64,000 bases of DNA from Sphaerisporangium rhizosphaerae (GTDB taxonomy: Bacteria; Actinomycetota; Actinomycetes; Streptosporangiales; Streptosporangiaceae), in assembly GCF_042665155.1 (NCBI RefSeq), contig NZ_JBHTCG010000009.1, positions 1 through 64,000 of the forward strand. Reading direction: 5' to 3'. The notes beneath the pieces are model-generated. The model had not been told where the DNA came from. It saw only the letters and a list, made by a program, of their open reading frames with translations, and searched no databases. How positions within the stretch are numbered: position 1 is the stretch's first letter; every line of letters starts with the position of its first letter. Made by a program: the position numbers and the translations under genes. Positions 8,948 to 18,091 of the stretch are shown here, piece by piece.

Positions 8948-10219
8948 TTACTGGGTGGCGCTCGCCGCGGCCGTCTGCGCGTCCGCCATCGCCTGCTGGG
9001 GGTTCTTCGACCCGCTCAGCGCCGCCTGCACCGCGCCCCACATCGGCTCGGAGATCTTCGGATACTTGGTGCCCAGGTCGTCGCTGGTGCGGCCCTTCGC
9101 GGCCTTGACGGCCTCCACCCAGACCTCGAGCTTCGGGTTCTGCTCGACCTGCTTGGACTGCACCGCTTCGGTGGGGGCGACGTAGGACAGGGTGGTGGTC
9201 GTGGTGAGGGAGTTGGCGGTGTCGGTCAGGCACGCCACGAGCTTCTGGGAGGTGGCGTAGCGGGCGGTGTCCTTCTGCACGGGAATGCTCACGAACTCGC
9301 CGCCGGTCGGCGCAGGCGCGGTCCCGCCGGCCTTGGCCGGGATCGGGATGATGCCGTAGTCGAAGCCGGCCTTCTCGGCGTTGGCCAGTTGCCAGGTGCC
9401 GTTCTCGGCGAAGGCGTAGTCGCCGGTGGCGAACTCCTGCCAGCTGGTGGTCTGGGTGTTGTTGATGACGGAGTTGGGGGCGTACCCCTTCTTCAGCCAG
9501 TCGGTCCACAGCGCCGCCGCCGAGACCCCCTCGGGGGAGTCGAGCTTGGTCAGCTGGGCCCCGGACCCCCAGTACCAGGGCAGGAACTGGAAGCTGCCCT
9601 CCTCGGTGCCGATGGCGGAGAAGGTGATGCCCTTCTTGCCCGCCGCCTTCACCTTCGCGAGCGCCGCGGTGAGCGAGGCCCAGTCCTTGACCGAGGCGAC
9701 GTCCACCCCGGCCTTCTTGAGCACCGCCTTGTTGTAGTACAGGGCGAGGGTGTTGGCGCCGATCGGGACGCCGTAGGTCTTGCCGCCGCTCTGCCCCGCG
9801 GCCAGCAGGTTCGGCGCGATGGCGGAGGTGTCGAGCTTGTTCTCCTCCGTGGTCGTCAGGACCCCGGCCTCGGCCATCGTGGAGACCACCGGGTTGTCCA
9901 CGATCAGCACGTCCGGCGCGTTGCCCTGCTGGGCGGCCAGCAGGGCCTTGTTGGTCAGGTCACTGGTGTCGTAGCCGGTGCGCTCGATCTTCACCCCGGC
10001 CTGGGTGCCGCACGTCTCGAGCAGCTTCACCCACTCGGAGCTCTTGTCGTACTGGGGGTAGGGATCCCAGATGGTGTAGGTGCCGCCGCCGGCGGCCGGG
10101 CTCGCGCTGGCCGCGTCGCCGCCACCGGACGACGACGAGCACGCGACCGTACCGCCGGCGACCAGCAGGACCGTGAGACCCAGGCCGGCCGCGTGGCGGC
10201 TCGTTGCTGCTGACCCCAT
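8948..10219 (-). CDS. Sugar-binding lipoprotein of the CUT1 importer
   Basis: Extracellular solute-binding protein (family 1, 423 residues) that delivers sugar to the two permeases encoded downstream. The N-terminus is a lipoprotein signal with the lipobox Cys in GGTVACSSSS, followed by a Gly/Ser/Ala spacer. The start at 10219 was chosen because CGGAGG lies just upstream and gives a normal signal peptide; a longer reading would read through the operator region. Two tandem palindromes about 50 bases upstream suggest repression by a LacI-type protein. The ligand cannot be read from the sequence. Confidence 0.87.
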   Translation of the reverse strand: MGSAATSRHAAGLGLTVLLVAGGTVACSSSSGGGDAASASPAAGGGTYTIWDPYPQYDKSSEWVKLLETCGTQAGVKIERTGYDTSDLTNKALLAAQQGNAPDVLIVDNPVVSTMAEAGVLTTTEENKLDTSAIAPNLLAAGQSGGKTYGVPIGANTLALYYNKAVLKKAGVDVASVKDWASLTAALAKVKAAGKKGITFSAIGTEEGSFQFLPWYWGSGAQLTKLDSPEGVSAAALWTDWLKKGYAPNSVINNTQTTSWQEFATGDYAFAENGTWQLANAEKAGFDYGIIPIPAKAGGTAPAPTGGEFVSIPVQKDTARYATSQKLVACLTDTANSLTTTTTLSYVAPTEAVQSKQVEQNPKLEVWVEAVKAAKGRTSDDLGTKYPKISEPMWGAVQAALSGSKNPQQAMADAQTAAASATQ

Positions 10220-10269
10220 GATTATGACCTCCGCTGACAGGCGTTGAGCGGCTATTTTCGATGGCCGGT

Positions 10270-10294
10270 CGAACCGGTTCGCCGAACCGGTTCG
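10270..10294. promoter_or_regulatory. Tandem CGAACCGGTTCG operators upstream of the binding protein
   Basis: Two identical perfect 12-base palindromes (10270-10281 and 10283-10294) are separated by one base, placing their centres 13 bases apart. They lie 51 bases before the start codon of the binding-protein gene. The central CCGG and A/T-free outer arms resemble LacI-family sites. Confidence 0.7.
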
Positions 10295-10462
10295 ATGAAC
10301 ATAAGCGCGCCCACAAGAGGAGTCAATGGGAGAGACCCAATGTATGCCGTCCTGTTGCACGGCGCCGCGCCCGTGCCTCGCCGCCGGATGGCCGCCGCGT
10401 CACCGGCGGATGTCGCGGGTGTTCCGCCGGCGATCGACCCGAGACGTCTGCCGTACCGCACA

Positions 10463-10476
10463 TCGAATCGATTCGA
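10463..10476. promoter_or_regulatory. TCGAATCGATTCGA palindrome
   Basis: A perfect 14-base palindrome in the same intergenic region, about 245 bases before the binding-protein start. It resembles CGAATCGAACCGATTCG upstream of the xylanase (41988). It may be an upstream operator; no direct evidence of function. Confidence 0.4.
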
Positions 10477-10505
10477 GCGACGGCCGGGCCCGGCCCCCCG
10501 AGACG

Positions 10506-10553
10506 CGGCCCTCGTGGCCGCGTCCCTGGGGGGGCGACGCGGCCACGAGGCCG
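10506..10553. terminator. Terminator after the GH68 gene
   Basis: Arms 10506-10524 and 10536-10553 pair over 18 bases with one bulged C and an 11-base loop, 13 bases past the stop of the leftward GH68 gene. It separates the fructokinase/GH68 operon from the following importer operon. Confidence 0.7.
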
Positions 10554-10566
10554 TCCATGCGTCCGG

Positions 10567-11703
10567 TCAGCGGGCGGACGGCACGACGGTGGTCGTCAAC
10601 CCGTCCACGGTGAGCCTCAGCGCCGGAGCGATGGTGCCGCCGAAAGCGGCCCGTGCCCGCTCGGCCTCCGCGAACCGGAGGTCCATGCCCGGCTCGGACC
10701 CGTAGTTGGCGAAGCCGACCACCTGGAGGTCGGACAGCACCAGCCAGGCGTAGGTCTGGTCGGGCCGGGCGGAGGGATTGCCGAGCACGAGCCCGGACCC
10801 GTTGAGCGGCTCGTACGGTCCGGTCAGGCTGGGCGCGGCGAAGCCGTACAACCCGGTGGGCGCGCCGCCGGCCGGGTGGAAGCCGTGGCGCTGGGTGGAG
10901 AAGACCAGGTAGTAGCGCGAGTCGTGCACGATGACGTGCGGTCGTTCGAGCTCGTGGTTGACGCCTTCGGCGACGAGCAGGGGCGGCTGCAGGACCCAGG
11001 CGCCGGCCCGCCGCCCGGCCAGGGCGATCGCGCCGGTGAAGCCGTCCTCCCAGGCGGTGGACGCGGCGACGAGCAGGTGGTCGCGCCCGTCGGCCGGGTC
11101 GCGGAACCAGCCGGGATCGCGGAAGGCCCTGATGCGGCCCGGCGCCCCCTCGGACTCGTCGGCCGGCAGGTACATCCGGCCGTCGGAGCGCAGCACCTCG
11201 CGGTGGTCGGCGTCCCGTCCGAGCGCGATCCGGCCGCCGTCGGCGATCAGGGCGGGACGGGTCTCGATGACGCTCTGCGCGAAGGTCGGGCGTGCCTCGC
11301 CTCGCCGTCCGGCGGCCGTGTAGAACACCGAGACGGTGCCGTCGGGCCGGCGGACCGCCGACCCCGACCATTCGCGGCTGCCGGGCGAGGCGCCGTCGGC
11401 GAAGGCGTTCCCGAGGTCGGTCCACTCCTCGCCGTACCTGGCGAGCAGGCGGATGCGCGCCTGGTCGTGGCGCTCCTCCGGATGGCCGAGAGCGGGAGCC
11501 GACAGGGCCATCCACAGCTCACGCCCGCCGATCACGCTCGTCGAACCGTCCTCCTCCTGGATCGGCCACAGGTCCCACAGATAGTGGCCCGGCAGGATGC
11601 GCGGCAGGGACGGCGGATCGATGACGGGCACGGTGACCGCGCCGGTCTCGGCGAGCAGGTCGAGATGCCGGCGGGTCCAGCGCGCCGGCCGGCCGTCGCT
11701 CAC
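10567..11703 (-). CDS. GH68-family enzyme (levansucrase/beta-fructofuranosidase type), cytoplasmic
   Basis: Probably cleaves sucrose or a related fructoside inside the cell. The five-bladed propeller signatures of GH68 are present: LWDLWPIQ (nucleophile Asp about 44), FRDPGWF (transition-state stabiliser Asp about 196) and ELERPHVIVH (acid/base Glu about 253). At 378 residues it is shorter than secreted levansucrases and has no signal peptide, so hydrolysis of an imported sugar is more likely than extracellular polymer synthesis. It lies just downstream of a ROK fructokinase gene. The GTG start overlaps the stop of a 34-codon frame (11700-11804) that has its own good ribosome-binding site. 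Confidence 0.8.
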   Translation of the reverse strand: MSDGRPARWTRRHLDLLAETGAVTVPVIDPPSLPRILPGHYLWDLWPIQEEDGSTSVIGGRELWMALSAPALGHPEERHDQARIRLLARYGEEWTDLGNAFADGASPGSREWSGSAVRRPDGTVSVFYTAAGRRGEARPTFAQSVIETRPALIADGGRIALGRDADHREVLRSDGRMYLPADESEGAPGRIRAFRDPGWFRDPADGRDHLLVAASTAWEDGFTGAIALAGRRAGAWVLQPPLLVAEGVNHELERPHVIVHDSRYYLVFSTQRHGFHPAGGAPTGLYGFAAPSLTGPYEPLNGSGLVLGNPSARPDQTYAWLVLSDLQVVGFANYGSEPGMDLRFAEAERARAAFGGTIAPALRLTVDGLTTTVVPSAR

Positions 11704-11804
11704 GCGGCCCTCTGCCGGCGGCGGTGACCACCGATGCGTCCGTGGAGCGCGCCGGGTCCGTCCGCCGTTCCCCGTGCGGCCCGTGACCGTCCTTGGCGGA
11801 GCAT
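11700..11804 (-). CDS. Possible 34-residue coupling ORF before the GH68 gene
   Basis: An ATG at 11804 follows an AGAAGAGG ribosome-binding site at ideal distance and opens a basic 34-codon frame whose TGA overlaps the GH68 GTG (GTGA). The GH68 GTG itself has only a weak site, so this frame may feed ribosomes to it. The peptide has no recognisable motif; alternatively a frameshift has split the true N-terminus of the GH68 protein. Confidence 0.35.
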   Translation of the reverse strand: MLRQGRSRAARGTADGPGALHGRIGGHRRRQRAA

Positions 11805-11863
11805 GGTGAACCTCTTCTCTGAGAGTGATGGATGTGATCTCGCCTGACCGGCGGGCCCGCCGG

Positions 11864-12769
11864 TCAGGCGAGGCCGCTCATGGCGAGCTCGACGGCGCCG
11901 GCGATTCCGGAGTGGTCGCCGAGCGAAGGGCCGGCCACGTACTCCTCCATGGCGGACCGGTCGGTCAGCGCCGGTATCGCCGGATAGCCGGCGGCCAGGT
12001 CGAACGCGCGCGCCCGGATCCGGGGCAGCAGCCCCGGACGCTTCGCGACGCCGCCGCCGATGACGATCCGCTCGGGAGACAGCGCGTAGGTGAGGGTGGT
12101 GACGGCGTGGGCGAGGTACTCGGCCTCGAGCTCCCACGCCGCCGGGTCGTCCAGCTCTTCGGCACGCCGTCCCCAGCGCCGGCGCATCGCCTCCCCTGAG
12201 GCGAGCCCTTCCAGGCAGTCGCCGTGAAAGGGGCAACTGCCCGCGAACGGGTCTTCGGTGCGGTCGTGCGGGATGCGGATGTGGCCGAACTCCGGGTGCA
12301 GGAGACCGTGCGCCGGCCGGCCGTTCAGCACGGCTCCCACGCCGATGCCCGTGCCCACGGTCATGTAGGCGAGCGTCCCCAGCCCGCGCCCGGCGCCGCG
12401 CCGCCACTCCCCCAGCGCGGCGGAGTTCACGTCGGTGTCCAGGCCGACGGGAACGCGCAGCGCGGCGCGCAACGGGGAGACGACGTCGGTGTGGGTCCAG
12501 CCGGGCTTGGGCGTGACCGTGATGTGGCCGTACGTCGGTGAGCCCGGCCGCAGGTCGACCGGGCCGAAGGTGCCCACGCCGATCGCGGCGAGCGCCGGGT
12601 GCTCCTGGAAGAACCGCACGGCGCCGGTGATGGTCTCCTCCGGCGTGGTGGTCGCCAGCACGTGCGTCGCGAGGATCTCCCCGCCGGCGTCGGCGACCGC
12701 GCACACCCACTTCGTGCCGCCCGCCTCGATCCCGCCGAAGAGCGGCGGCGGTGCGCTCATCGCCGTCAT
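11864..12769 (-). CDS. ROK-family fructokinase
   Basis: Phosphorylates fructose (or a similar hexose) after import. The N-terminus FGGIEAGGTKWVCAV is the phosphate-binding loop seen in ROK fructokinases, VGTGIGVGAVLNG follows, and the zinc-binding ROK motif is visible as HPEFGHIRI...CPFHGDCLEGLASG with its His and Cys ligands. The 301-residue length is normal. Its ATG overlaps the stop of the damaged permease gene by ATGA. With the GH68 enzyme downstream, a sucrose or fructo-oligosaccharide route is the simplest reading. Confidence 0.85.
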   Translation of the reverse strand: MTAMSAPPPLFGGIEAGGTKWVCAVADAGGEILATHVLATTTPEETITGAVRFFQEHPALAAIGVGTFGPVDLRPGSPTYGHITVTPKPGWTHTDVVSPLRAALRVPVGLDTDVNSAALGEWRRGAGRGLGTLAYMTVGTGIGVGAVLNGRPAHGLLHPEFGHIRIPHDRTEDPFAGSCPFHGDCLEGLASGEAMRRRWGRRAEELDDPAAWELEAEYLAHAVTTLTYALSPERIVIGGGVAKRPGLLPRIRARAFDLAAGYPAIPALTDRSAMEEYVAGPSLGDHSGIAGAVELAMSGLA

Positions 12770-13590
12770 CCCTTCAGCGAGCCCTGGAGCAGGGCCTTGA
12801 CGAAGTGGCGCTGGAAGATCAGGAAGATCGCGAGCGTGGGGGCCAGGATCAGCAGCGACCCGGCGCACAGCAGCGGGATGTCGGTGCCCCACTGGCCCTG
12901 GAAGGCGCCCAGCGCGCCGGACATCGTGCGCTTGGCGGGGTCGTCGACCAGGACGATGGCCAGCAGGAACTGGTTCCAGGTCCACAGGAACAGCAGGATG
13001 CCCAGCGAGGAGATCGCCGGCATGGCCAGCGGGAGGTGGATGCGGCGGAACAGCTGCCACAGGTTGGCGCCGTCCATCCGCGCGCTCTCGGACAGCTCCC
13101 CGGGCATGTTGACGAAGTGGGCGCGCATCCAGAAGACGCTGAACGGCATGAACAGGCCGATGAGCGGCAGGATGATCGCCCACCGGGTGTTCAGCAGCCC
13201 CATGTCGCGGATCTGGTAGTACAGCGGCGTGATGATGCCCTCGAACGGCAGGGTCAGGCCGAGCACGAACAGCAGGAAGACCACCCGTCCGCCGATCACC
13301 CGCAGGTGTCCGATGGCGAAGCCGGCCATCGTGCCCAGCAGGATCGACAGCGGGACCACGCCCAGCACGATGAGGACGCTCGACTTCAGCAACTCCAGCA
13401 TGTTCGCCGCCTGGAAGGCCCGCGGGAAGTTGCCCTACTGCGGGTGCTCCGGCCAGGCCAGCCCGGCCGGGTAGGTGCCCGAGGGGTGCAGGGCGGTGAC
13501 GAACAGGCTGAGGAACGGCAGGAGCGTGACCGCCATCATCAGGACGAGCAGCAGCCGGCCGGTCCAGGCCTCCCCCCGTGCGGTGATCAT
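12766..13590 (-). pseudogene. Carbohydrate ABC permease (MalG type) interrupted by an in-frame TAG
   Basis: The frame starts at 13590 (MITARGEAWTGRLLLVL) and encodes a first membrane segment up to AWPEHPQ. It then meets TAG at 13435-13437 and continues in the same frame as GNFPRAFQAANMLELL through the remaining membrane segments and the EAA loop (ELSESARMDGANLWQLFRRIHLP) to a normal end. Related permeases usually have Trp at this place, so a single TGG to TAG change explains the break. Reinitiation at the Met encoded at 13399-13401 would give a 211-residue protein lacking the first membrane segment. It is a recent nonsense mutation or a sequencing error. Confidence 0.85.
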
Positions 13591-14516
13591 CGGTTGCCGT
13601 CCTTCGCGAACCACTGGATGGGGAGGGCGCAGGCCATCACCAGGACCATGAGCACCACGGCGAGGGCCGAGGCCATGCCCACCTCGCGTTCGGAGAAGGC
13701 CAGGTAGAAGATCTGCAGACCGGGCACCATGGTCGTGTTGCCGGGGCCGCCCTGGGTGGAGATGTAGATGATGTCGAAGCTCGCCAGCGCCGCGATCACG
13801 GTCACGGTGACGCAGACCGCGATCTCCTGGCGCAGGCTGGGGACGGTGATCGAGATGAACTCCCGCCAGGGCCCGGCGCCGTCGAGCCGGGCGGCCTCGT
13901 ACAGCGCCGGGTCGATCTTGCTCATGCCCGCCAGGAGCAGCAGCGTGCACAGGCCCAGCAGCACCCACGCGCCGATCATGCCGACCGCCGGCAGGGCGGT
14001 GCCGAAGTCGCCCAGCCAGGCCCGGGTCACCCCGCCCAGGCCGACCAGCGTGAGCAACTGGTTGACCACTCCGGTGGAGGCCAGCAGCCAGCTCCACGCG
14101 ATGCCGGCGGCCACCAGCGGGATGACCTGCGGCAGGAAGATCACGGTGCGCGCCACCAGGGCGAGCCTGGTCGCGGCGATGCGCCTGATCGTCGCGGCGA
14201 TCGCCAGCCCCAGCACGACCGGGATCGCGCTGAAGAACACGATCAGCTTGACGGCGTTGACCAGCGACTCGAACAGGTCGGGGTCGGTGAAGACCTTGCC
14301 GTAGTTGGCCGGCCCCACCCAGGTGGAGGCGCCGATGCCGTCCCAGTCGTACAGCGAGTACTGGAACGTCACGGCGATCGGGCGCAGGACGAACACCGCG
14401 TAGAAGGCGAGCGCCGGGGCGACGAACAGCCAGCCGGCCAAGCCGCGCGAGCCGCGCAGCTTGGCCGTGACCGGCCGCCGGGACGCCGATCGGGCGCCGG
14501 CGGGGCGGGGCACCAC
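13587..14516 (-). CDS. Carbohydrate ABC permease, MalF type
   Basis: About 309 residues, six predicted membrane segments, first segment GLAGWLFVAPALAFYAVFVLRP; EAA loop KIDPALYEAARLDGAGPWREFISITVP. GTG codons at 14516 or 14513 are the likely start, 5-8 bases after the stop of the binding-protein remnant. Its stop overlaps the ATG of the next permease. The gene itself looks intact, but its partner permease has a stop codon and its binding protein and promoter are gone. Confidence 0.82.
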   Translation of the reverse strand: MVPRPAGARSASRRPVTAKLRGSRGLAGWLFVAPALAFYAVFVLRPIAVTFQYSLYDWDGIGASTWVGPANYGKVFTDPDLFESLVNAVKLIVFFSAIPVVLGLAIAATIRRIAATRLALVARTVIFLPQVIPLVAAGIAWSWLLASTGVVNQLLTLVGLGGVTRAWLGDFGTALPAVGMIGAWVLLGLCTLLLLAGMSKIDPALYEAARLDGAGPWREFISITVPSLRQEIAVCVTVTVIAALASFDIIYISTQGGPGNTTMVPGLQIFYLAFSEREVGMASALAVVLMVLVMACALPIQWFAKDGNR

Positions 14517-14521
14517 CTGTC

Positions 14522-15150
14522 TCAGTTCCCTTCGAGCTGGCCGGTGTAGTCGGCCTGGACGCTCTTCAGCAGCTCCTGCGGCGTCTGCTGCCCGGCCACC
14601 AGCTTCTGCAACTGCGGCGTCCAGCTCTTGGCGTAGATGGCGCCGGTGGCGTTGGCGATGAAGTCCATCGCGCCGTTGTCCTTGGCGATGTCGGCGCCGG
14701 CGGACAGCGTGCTCGCGGTGACCTTGTCGGCGGGCACCTCCGGCATGTACGCGTCGGCCGGTCCCATCGGGTGCGACCCCCCGACCTCGACGCCGATCTC
14801 GCGGGCCCGCTTGTCGGTGGCCACCCAGTTGAGGAAGAAGGCGGCGCAGTCGGCGTTCTTGGCGCGGGCGGCGATGCCGAAGGTCAGGGGGGCCGACATC
14901 GCGGCGCGCTTGCCACCCTGCTGCGCGGGCGGCATCAGGGTGAAGCCGGCGTTGCCCGCCATCTTCTTGTCGAGGTTGCCCGACTCCCAGTCTCCGTTGA
15001 ACATGAACAGGCCCTTGCCACCGATGAAGCGGCTCATCATCGTGGCGTAGTCGACCGCGTTGACGTCCTTCTGGAAGTATCCTGCCTTGACCCATCGCTC
15101 CAGGTGCTGGGCGGCCTGCAGGTTCGACGGGGTGTCGATGGTCGCGCCCG
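14522..15150 (-). pseudogene. C-terminal half of a sugar-binding protein, 5' end deleted
   Basis: From DTPSNLQAAQHLERWVKAGYFQKDVNAVDY to the end the sequence reads as the C-terminal lobe of a family-1 solute-binding protein (MFNGDWESGNL, GFTLMPPAQQGGKRAAMSAPLTFGIAA). Upstream of about 15150 the frame runs into sequence that, on the other strand, encodes a LacI effector domain. The signal peptide, lipobox and N-terminal lobe, roughly half of the gene, are missing. Confidence 0.82.
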
Positions 15151-15917
15151 GTGAGACCGAAGGCGACGCCGAGCTCGAACGCCTGCTCCTGCAGGCCATG
15201 CACGACCGTCAGGTGGACGGGCTCATCCTGGCCTCGATGTTCACCAGGACCATCAAGGTGCCCAAAGGCATCACGGCCTCACCCGTCGTGCTGCTCAACG
15301 CGGTGCCCAAGGGGCCGGCCGTCCTGCCCGCCGTCCTCCCCCACGAGGTCGAGGCCGGTCGTCTCGCCGCCCGCGTCCTGCTGGACGCCGGCCACCGCGA
15401 CGGCATCTATTTGATCGGCGTCGGTCCGGGGCTGCGCAACGTGCCCTCCGAGAGCGTCGCGGCGCTGGAACGGCTCGTCGGCATCCGCGAGGCCCTCGGC
15501 GAGGCGGGGGTGAAGGTGGCGGGCGCGCGCACGTGTTTCGACTGGCAGCCGGAGTACGGCCTCGCCGCGACGCGCGACCTGCTGGAGACGGTCAGGCCGC
15601 GCGCGCTGATCTGCTTCAACGACCGCATCGCCATGGGCGCCTACCAGGCGCTCGACGACTTCGGGCTCAAGGTGCCCGCGGACGTCTCCGTCGTCTCCTT
15701 CGACGACCACCCCATCGCCTCGTGGATGCGGCCCGGCCTGACCACCGTCGCGCTGCCCCACTATGAGCTGGGCCGCAAGGCCGTCGACGTGCTGTTCACC
15801 GAGATGGACCGCGACCCCGCCGAGCCCGGCGCGGCGGCCGAGGTGCACCGTGTGCCGATGCCGGTCCGCTCCCGCGATTCCGTCGCGCCGCCTTCTGGCG
15901 CGCACTCCGCCGGCTGA
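15141..15917 (+). pseudogene. LacI-family regulator lacking its DNA-binding domain
   Basis: The frame encodes the effector-binding domain of a LacI repressor: VAPGETEGDAELERLLLQA, RQVDGLILASMFTR, ALICFNDRIAMGAYQAL, GLKVPADVSVVSFDDHPIASWMRPGLTTV. The helix-turn-helix and the first part of the core, about 100 residues, are absent; the frame joins directly to antisense sequence of the binding-protein gene. An ATG at 15060 is in frame but lies in foreign sequence. Without a DNA-binding domain it cannot act as a repressor. Confidence 0.82.
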
Positions 15918-15966
15918 GCGCCGCCCGCAGGCACGCGGGGTGAGGTGGTGAGGAGGGCGCGCATGG

Positions 15967-16000
15967 CCGCGGCGGCCGCGTCTCGGCGCGACCGCCGCGG
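15967..16000. terminator. Possible bidirectional terminator
   Basis: CCGCGGCGG (15967-15975) can pair with CCGCCGCGG (15992-16000) across a 16-base loop, between the ends of two convergent genes. Confidence 0.4.
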
Positions 16001-16025
16001 CGGGTGAGAGTGGTGGTGGTACCGC

Positions 16026-18011
16026 TCAGAGCGCGGTGATGGTCCACTGGTTGTTGGTGCTGGAGTTCGGGGCCCACATCTGCACGGCCGAGCCGGCCGT
16101 GGTGAGGCCCGCGCCGTCCAGCGCGGTGCCGGTGCCCCGGTTGATGATCTGGTAGCGGCCGTTGCCGACGTTGTTGAGCCGCCACTGCTGGTTGTTGCCG
16201 CCGTTCCAGGCCGACTGCAGGCAGTTCGCGCCGTTGGCGGTGTTGCCCCAGCTGTCGGCGACCATGCCGTTGGTGCGGTTGACGATGCGGTACCAGCCGC
16301 TGCCGAGGTCGACGAGCTGCCACTGCAGGTTGTTGCTGCCGTCGTAGTTCCACTGCTTGAGCGCCGAGCCGGAGGCGACGCTGCCGCCGCTGTCCAGGGC
16401 GAGGTTGGTGCTCACGTTGTTGATCCGCACCCAGCCGGTCGGGGTGGGGCCCGAGCCCGGCGCGGGGATGGAGCCGTTGAAGGTCAGCTTGACCACGTAG
16501 GCGGGGGCGCTGAACGGGGCGCTGGAGGAGGGCATCGTGATGTGCAGGCCCGAACCGTCCTGGGTGCGCGTGGGCAGGTTGGTGTACTGGCCGGCCGTGG
16601 AGCCCAGCAGCTGCACCGACGCCAGGGTGCTCAGGTTGATCCGGTTGGAGCCCAGCGTGCCGATGTTCAGCGTGCCGCCCGGCCAGCCCAGCACCGTGGC
16701 GTACAGCACGGTGTTGTCCTTGCTGCGGGTGAAGCGGATGTCGGTGTTGGTGCCGGCCCGCGGCGTGGTGAAGGACCCGCCGCCCATCTGCGTCGGCCCC
16801 TCGCCGTAGACCGACCAGGCCCGGGTGGCGTAGATGGACTCGCCGAAGCGCTTGAGGTAGTCGCCGATGCCGAGCAGGACCGACCGCTGCCCGGAGGGGA
16901 TGGTGCCGTCGGCCATCGGCGCGATGTTGAGCAGCATGTTCCCGTTCTTGCTGACCCGGTCGATCAGCGAGTGGAGCATGGCGTTCAGCGAGTAGTAGCC
17001 GATGCCGACGGTGTAGCACCAGCTGGAACTGGAGATGCTGTCGTCGGTCAGCCAGTAGGGGGTCTGGATGCCGGCCGGGCCGCCGCGCTCGTAGTCGAAC
17101 ACCTCGCCCCGGTTGTTGAACCCGTCCTTGTAGGTGGCGACGACGTCCTTGTTCCAGGAGACCGCGCGGTTGTAGTAGTACGATAGGAAGTCCAGCCGCC
17201 GGGACTCGGGGAGCTGGGTCAGGTTGAAGTCCTGCCAGATGACGTCGGGCTGGTAGCCGTCGATCACCTCGCGCAGCTTGTCGTACCACAGTTGCTGGTG
17301 GGTGGACGCGCCGAGCTGGCCGTACAGCTTCTTCAGCGAGTTGGTCGACTGTGTCGGCACCCACTGGTAGAAGCCGGTGAAGTTGTAGGCGTGGTGCAGC
17401 GACACGATCAGCTTGATGCCCTTGGCGCGGATGGCGTCGGCGTGCAGGCGCAGCAGGTCCAGCCGGGGCCCGGTGGCCACGGAGTTCCACTCGTTGACCT
17501 GGCTGTTCCACATGGAGTAGCCGTCGTGGTGCTCGGCCACCGGCCCGGCGAACCTGGCCCCGGCGTCGGCGAACAACTGCGCCCACTCGTTGGGGTCGAA
17601 GCTGCCGCCCGCGGACTTCAGCTTGGGCGCGAACTGCACGAAGTTCCCGGCCTTGTCCCGGGCGCCGTTGATGAAGTTGTGGTACGGCCACGCGGAGGGA
17701 TCGCCGTAGACGCTCTTGTGGTGGTTGTTCTCGTTCGACCCGTTGTTGTACATGTTGCGCGGGTACCACTCGTTGGCGAAGGCGGGGACGCTGAACACGC
17801 CCCAGTGGTAGTAGATGCCGAACTTGGCGTCCTGGAACCACTCCGGGGCCGGCGGGTGCTGGTCGACCGAGGACCACGACGCGGTGTAGCTCTGCGGGCC
17901 GTCGGTCGCGAACGCCGGGCGGAACCCCAGCAGGCCCGAGGCCGCGACACCCCCGGCCCCGGCGAGGAGCGCGCGACGACTGAACTGGTACGAGGACGAA
18001 GACGAGGACAT
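16026..18011 (-). CDS. Secreted alpha-L-fucosidase, GH29 with C-terminal ricin-type domain
   Basis: Releases L-fucose from plant or host glycans outside the cell. A Tat-type signal is visible (SRRALLAGAGGVAASGLLG). The GH29 barrel starts WFQDAKFGIYYHWGVFSVPAFANEWYPRNMY and contains EHHDGYSMWNS; the nucleophile is probably the Asp of DVIWQDFNLT. A beta-sandwich follows, then a C-terminal ricin-like domain of about 140 residues with repeated QW pairs (NLQWQLV, NQQWRLN, NNQWTIT). The start at 18011 gives the clean Tat signal and has GAGAGG upstream. It is the first gene of an L-fucose region that also has regulator, importer and fuconate dehydratase, and two operator-like repeats lie upstream. 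Confidence 0.92.
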   Translation of the reverse strand: MSSSSSSYQFSRRALLAGAGGVAASGLLGFRPAFATDGPQSYTASWSSVDQHPPAPEWFQDAKFGIYYHWGVFSVPAFANEWYPRNMYNNGSNENNHHKSVYGDPSAWPYHNFINGARDKAGNFVQFAPKLKSAGGSFDPNEWAQLFADAGARFAGPVAEHHDGYSMWNSQVNEWNSVATGPRLDLLRLHADAIRAKGIKLIVSLHHAYNFTGFYQWVPTQSTNSLKKLYGQLGASTHQQLWYDKLREVIDGYQPDVIWQDFNLTQLPESRRLDFLSYYYNRAVSWNKDVVATYKDGFNNRGEVFDYERGGPAGIQTPYWLTDDSISSSSWCYTVGIGYYSLNAMLHSLIDRVSKNGNMLLNIAPMADGTIPSGQRSVLLGIGDYLKRFGESIYATRAWSVYGEGPTQMGGGSFTTPRAGTNTDIRFTRSKDNTVLYATVLGWPGGTLNIGTLGSNRINLSTLASVQLLGSTAGQYTNLPTRTQDGSGLHITMPSSSAPFSAPAYVVKLTFNGSIPAPGSGPTPTGWVRINNVSTNLALDSGGSVASGSALKQWNYDGSNNLQWQLVDLGSGWYRIVNRTNGMVADSWGNTANGANCLQSAWNGGNNQQWRLNNVGNGRYQIINRGTGTALDGAGLTTAGSAVQMWAPNSSTNNQWTITAL

Positions 18012-18091
18012 GAGCGGGGACCTCTCAGGACCAAGGAGCTCTACTGGGTCACGTGCGTTGTTTCGCCGAGATGACTGGAGTGTCACACCTG

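Noticed and set aside
15060..15917. Reading the LacI remnant as a complete gene from ATG 15060
   Set aside because: The first 27 codons are antisense to the binding-protein coding sequence and show no helix-turn-helix; homology to LacI starts only near 15141.
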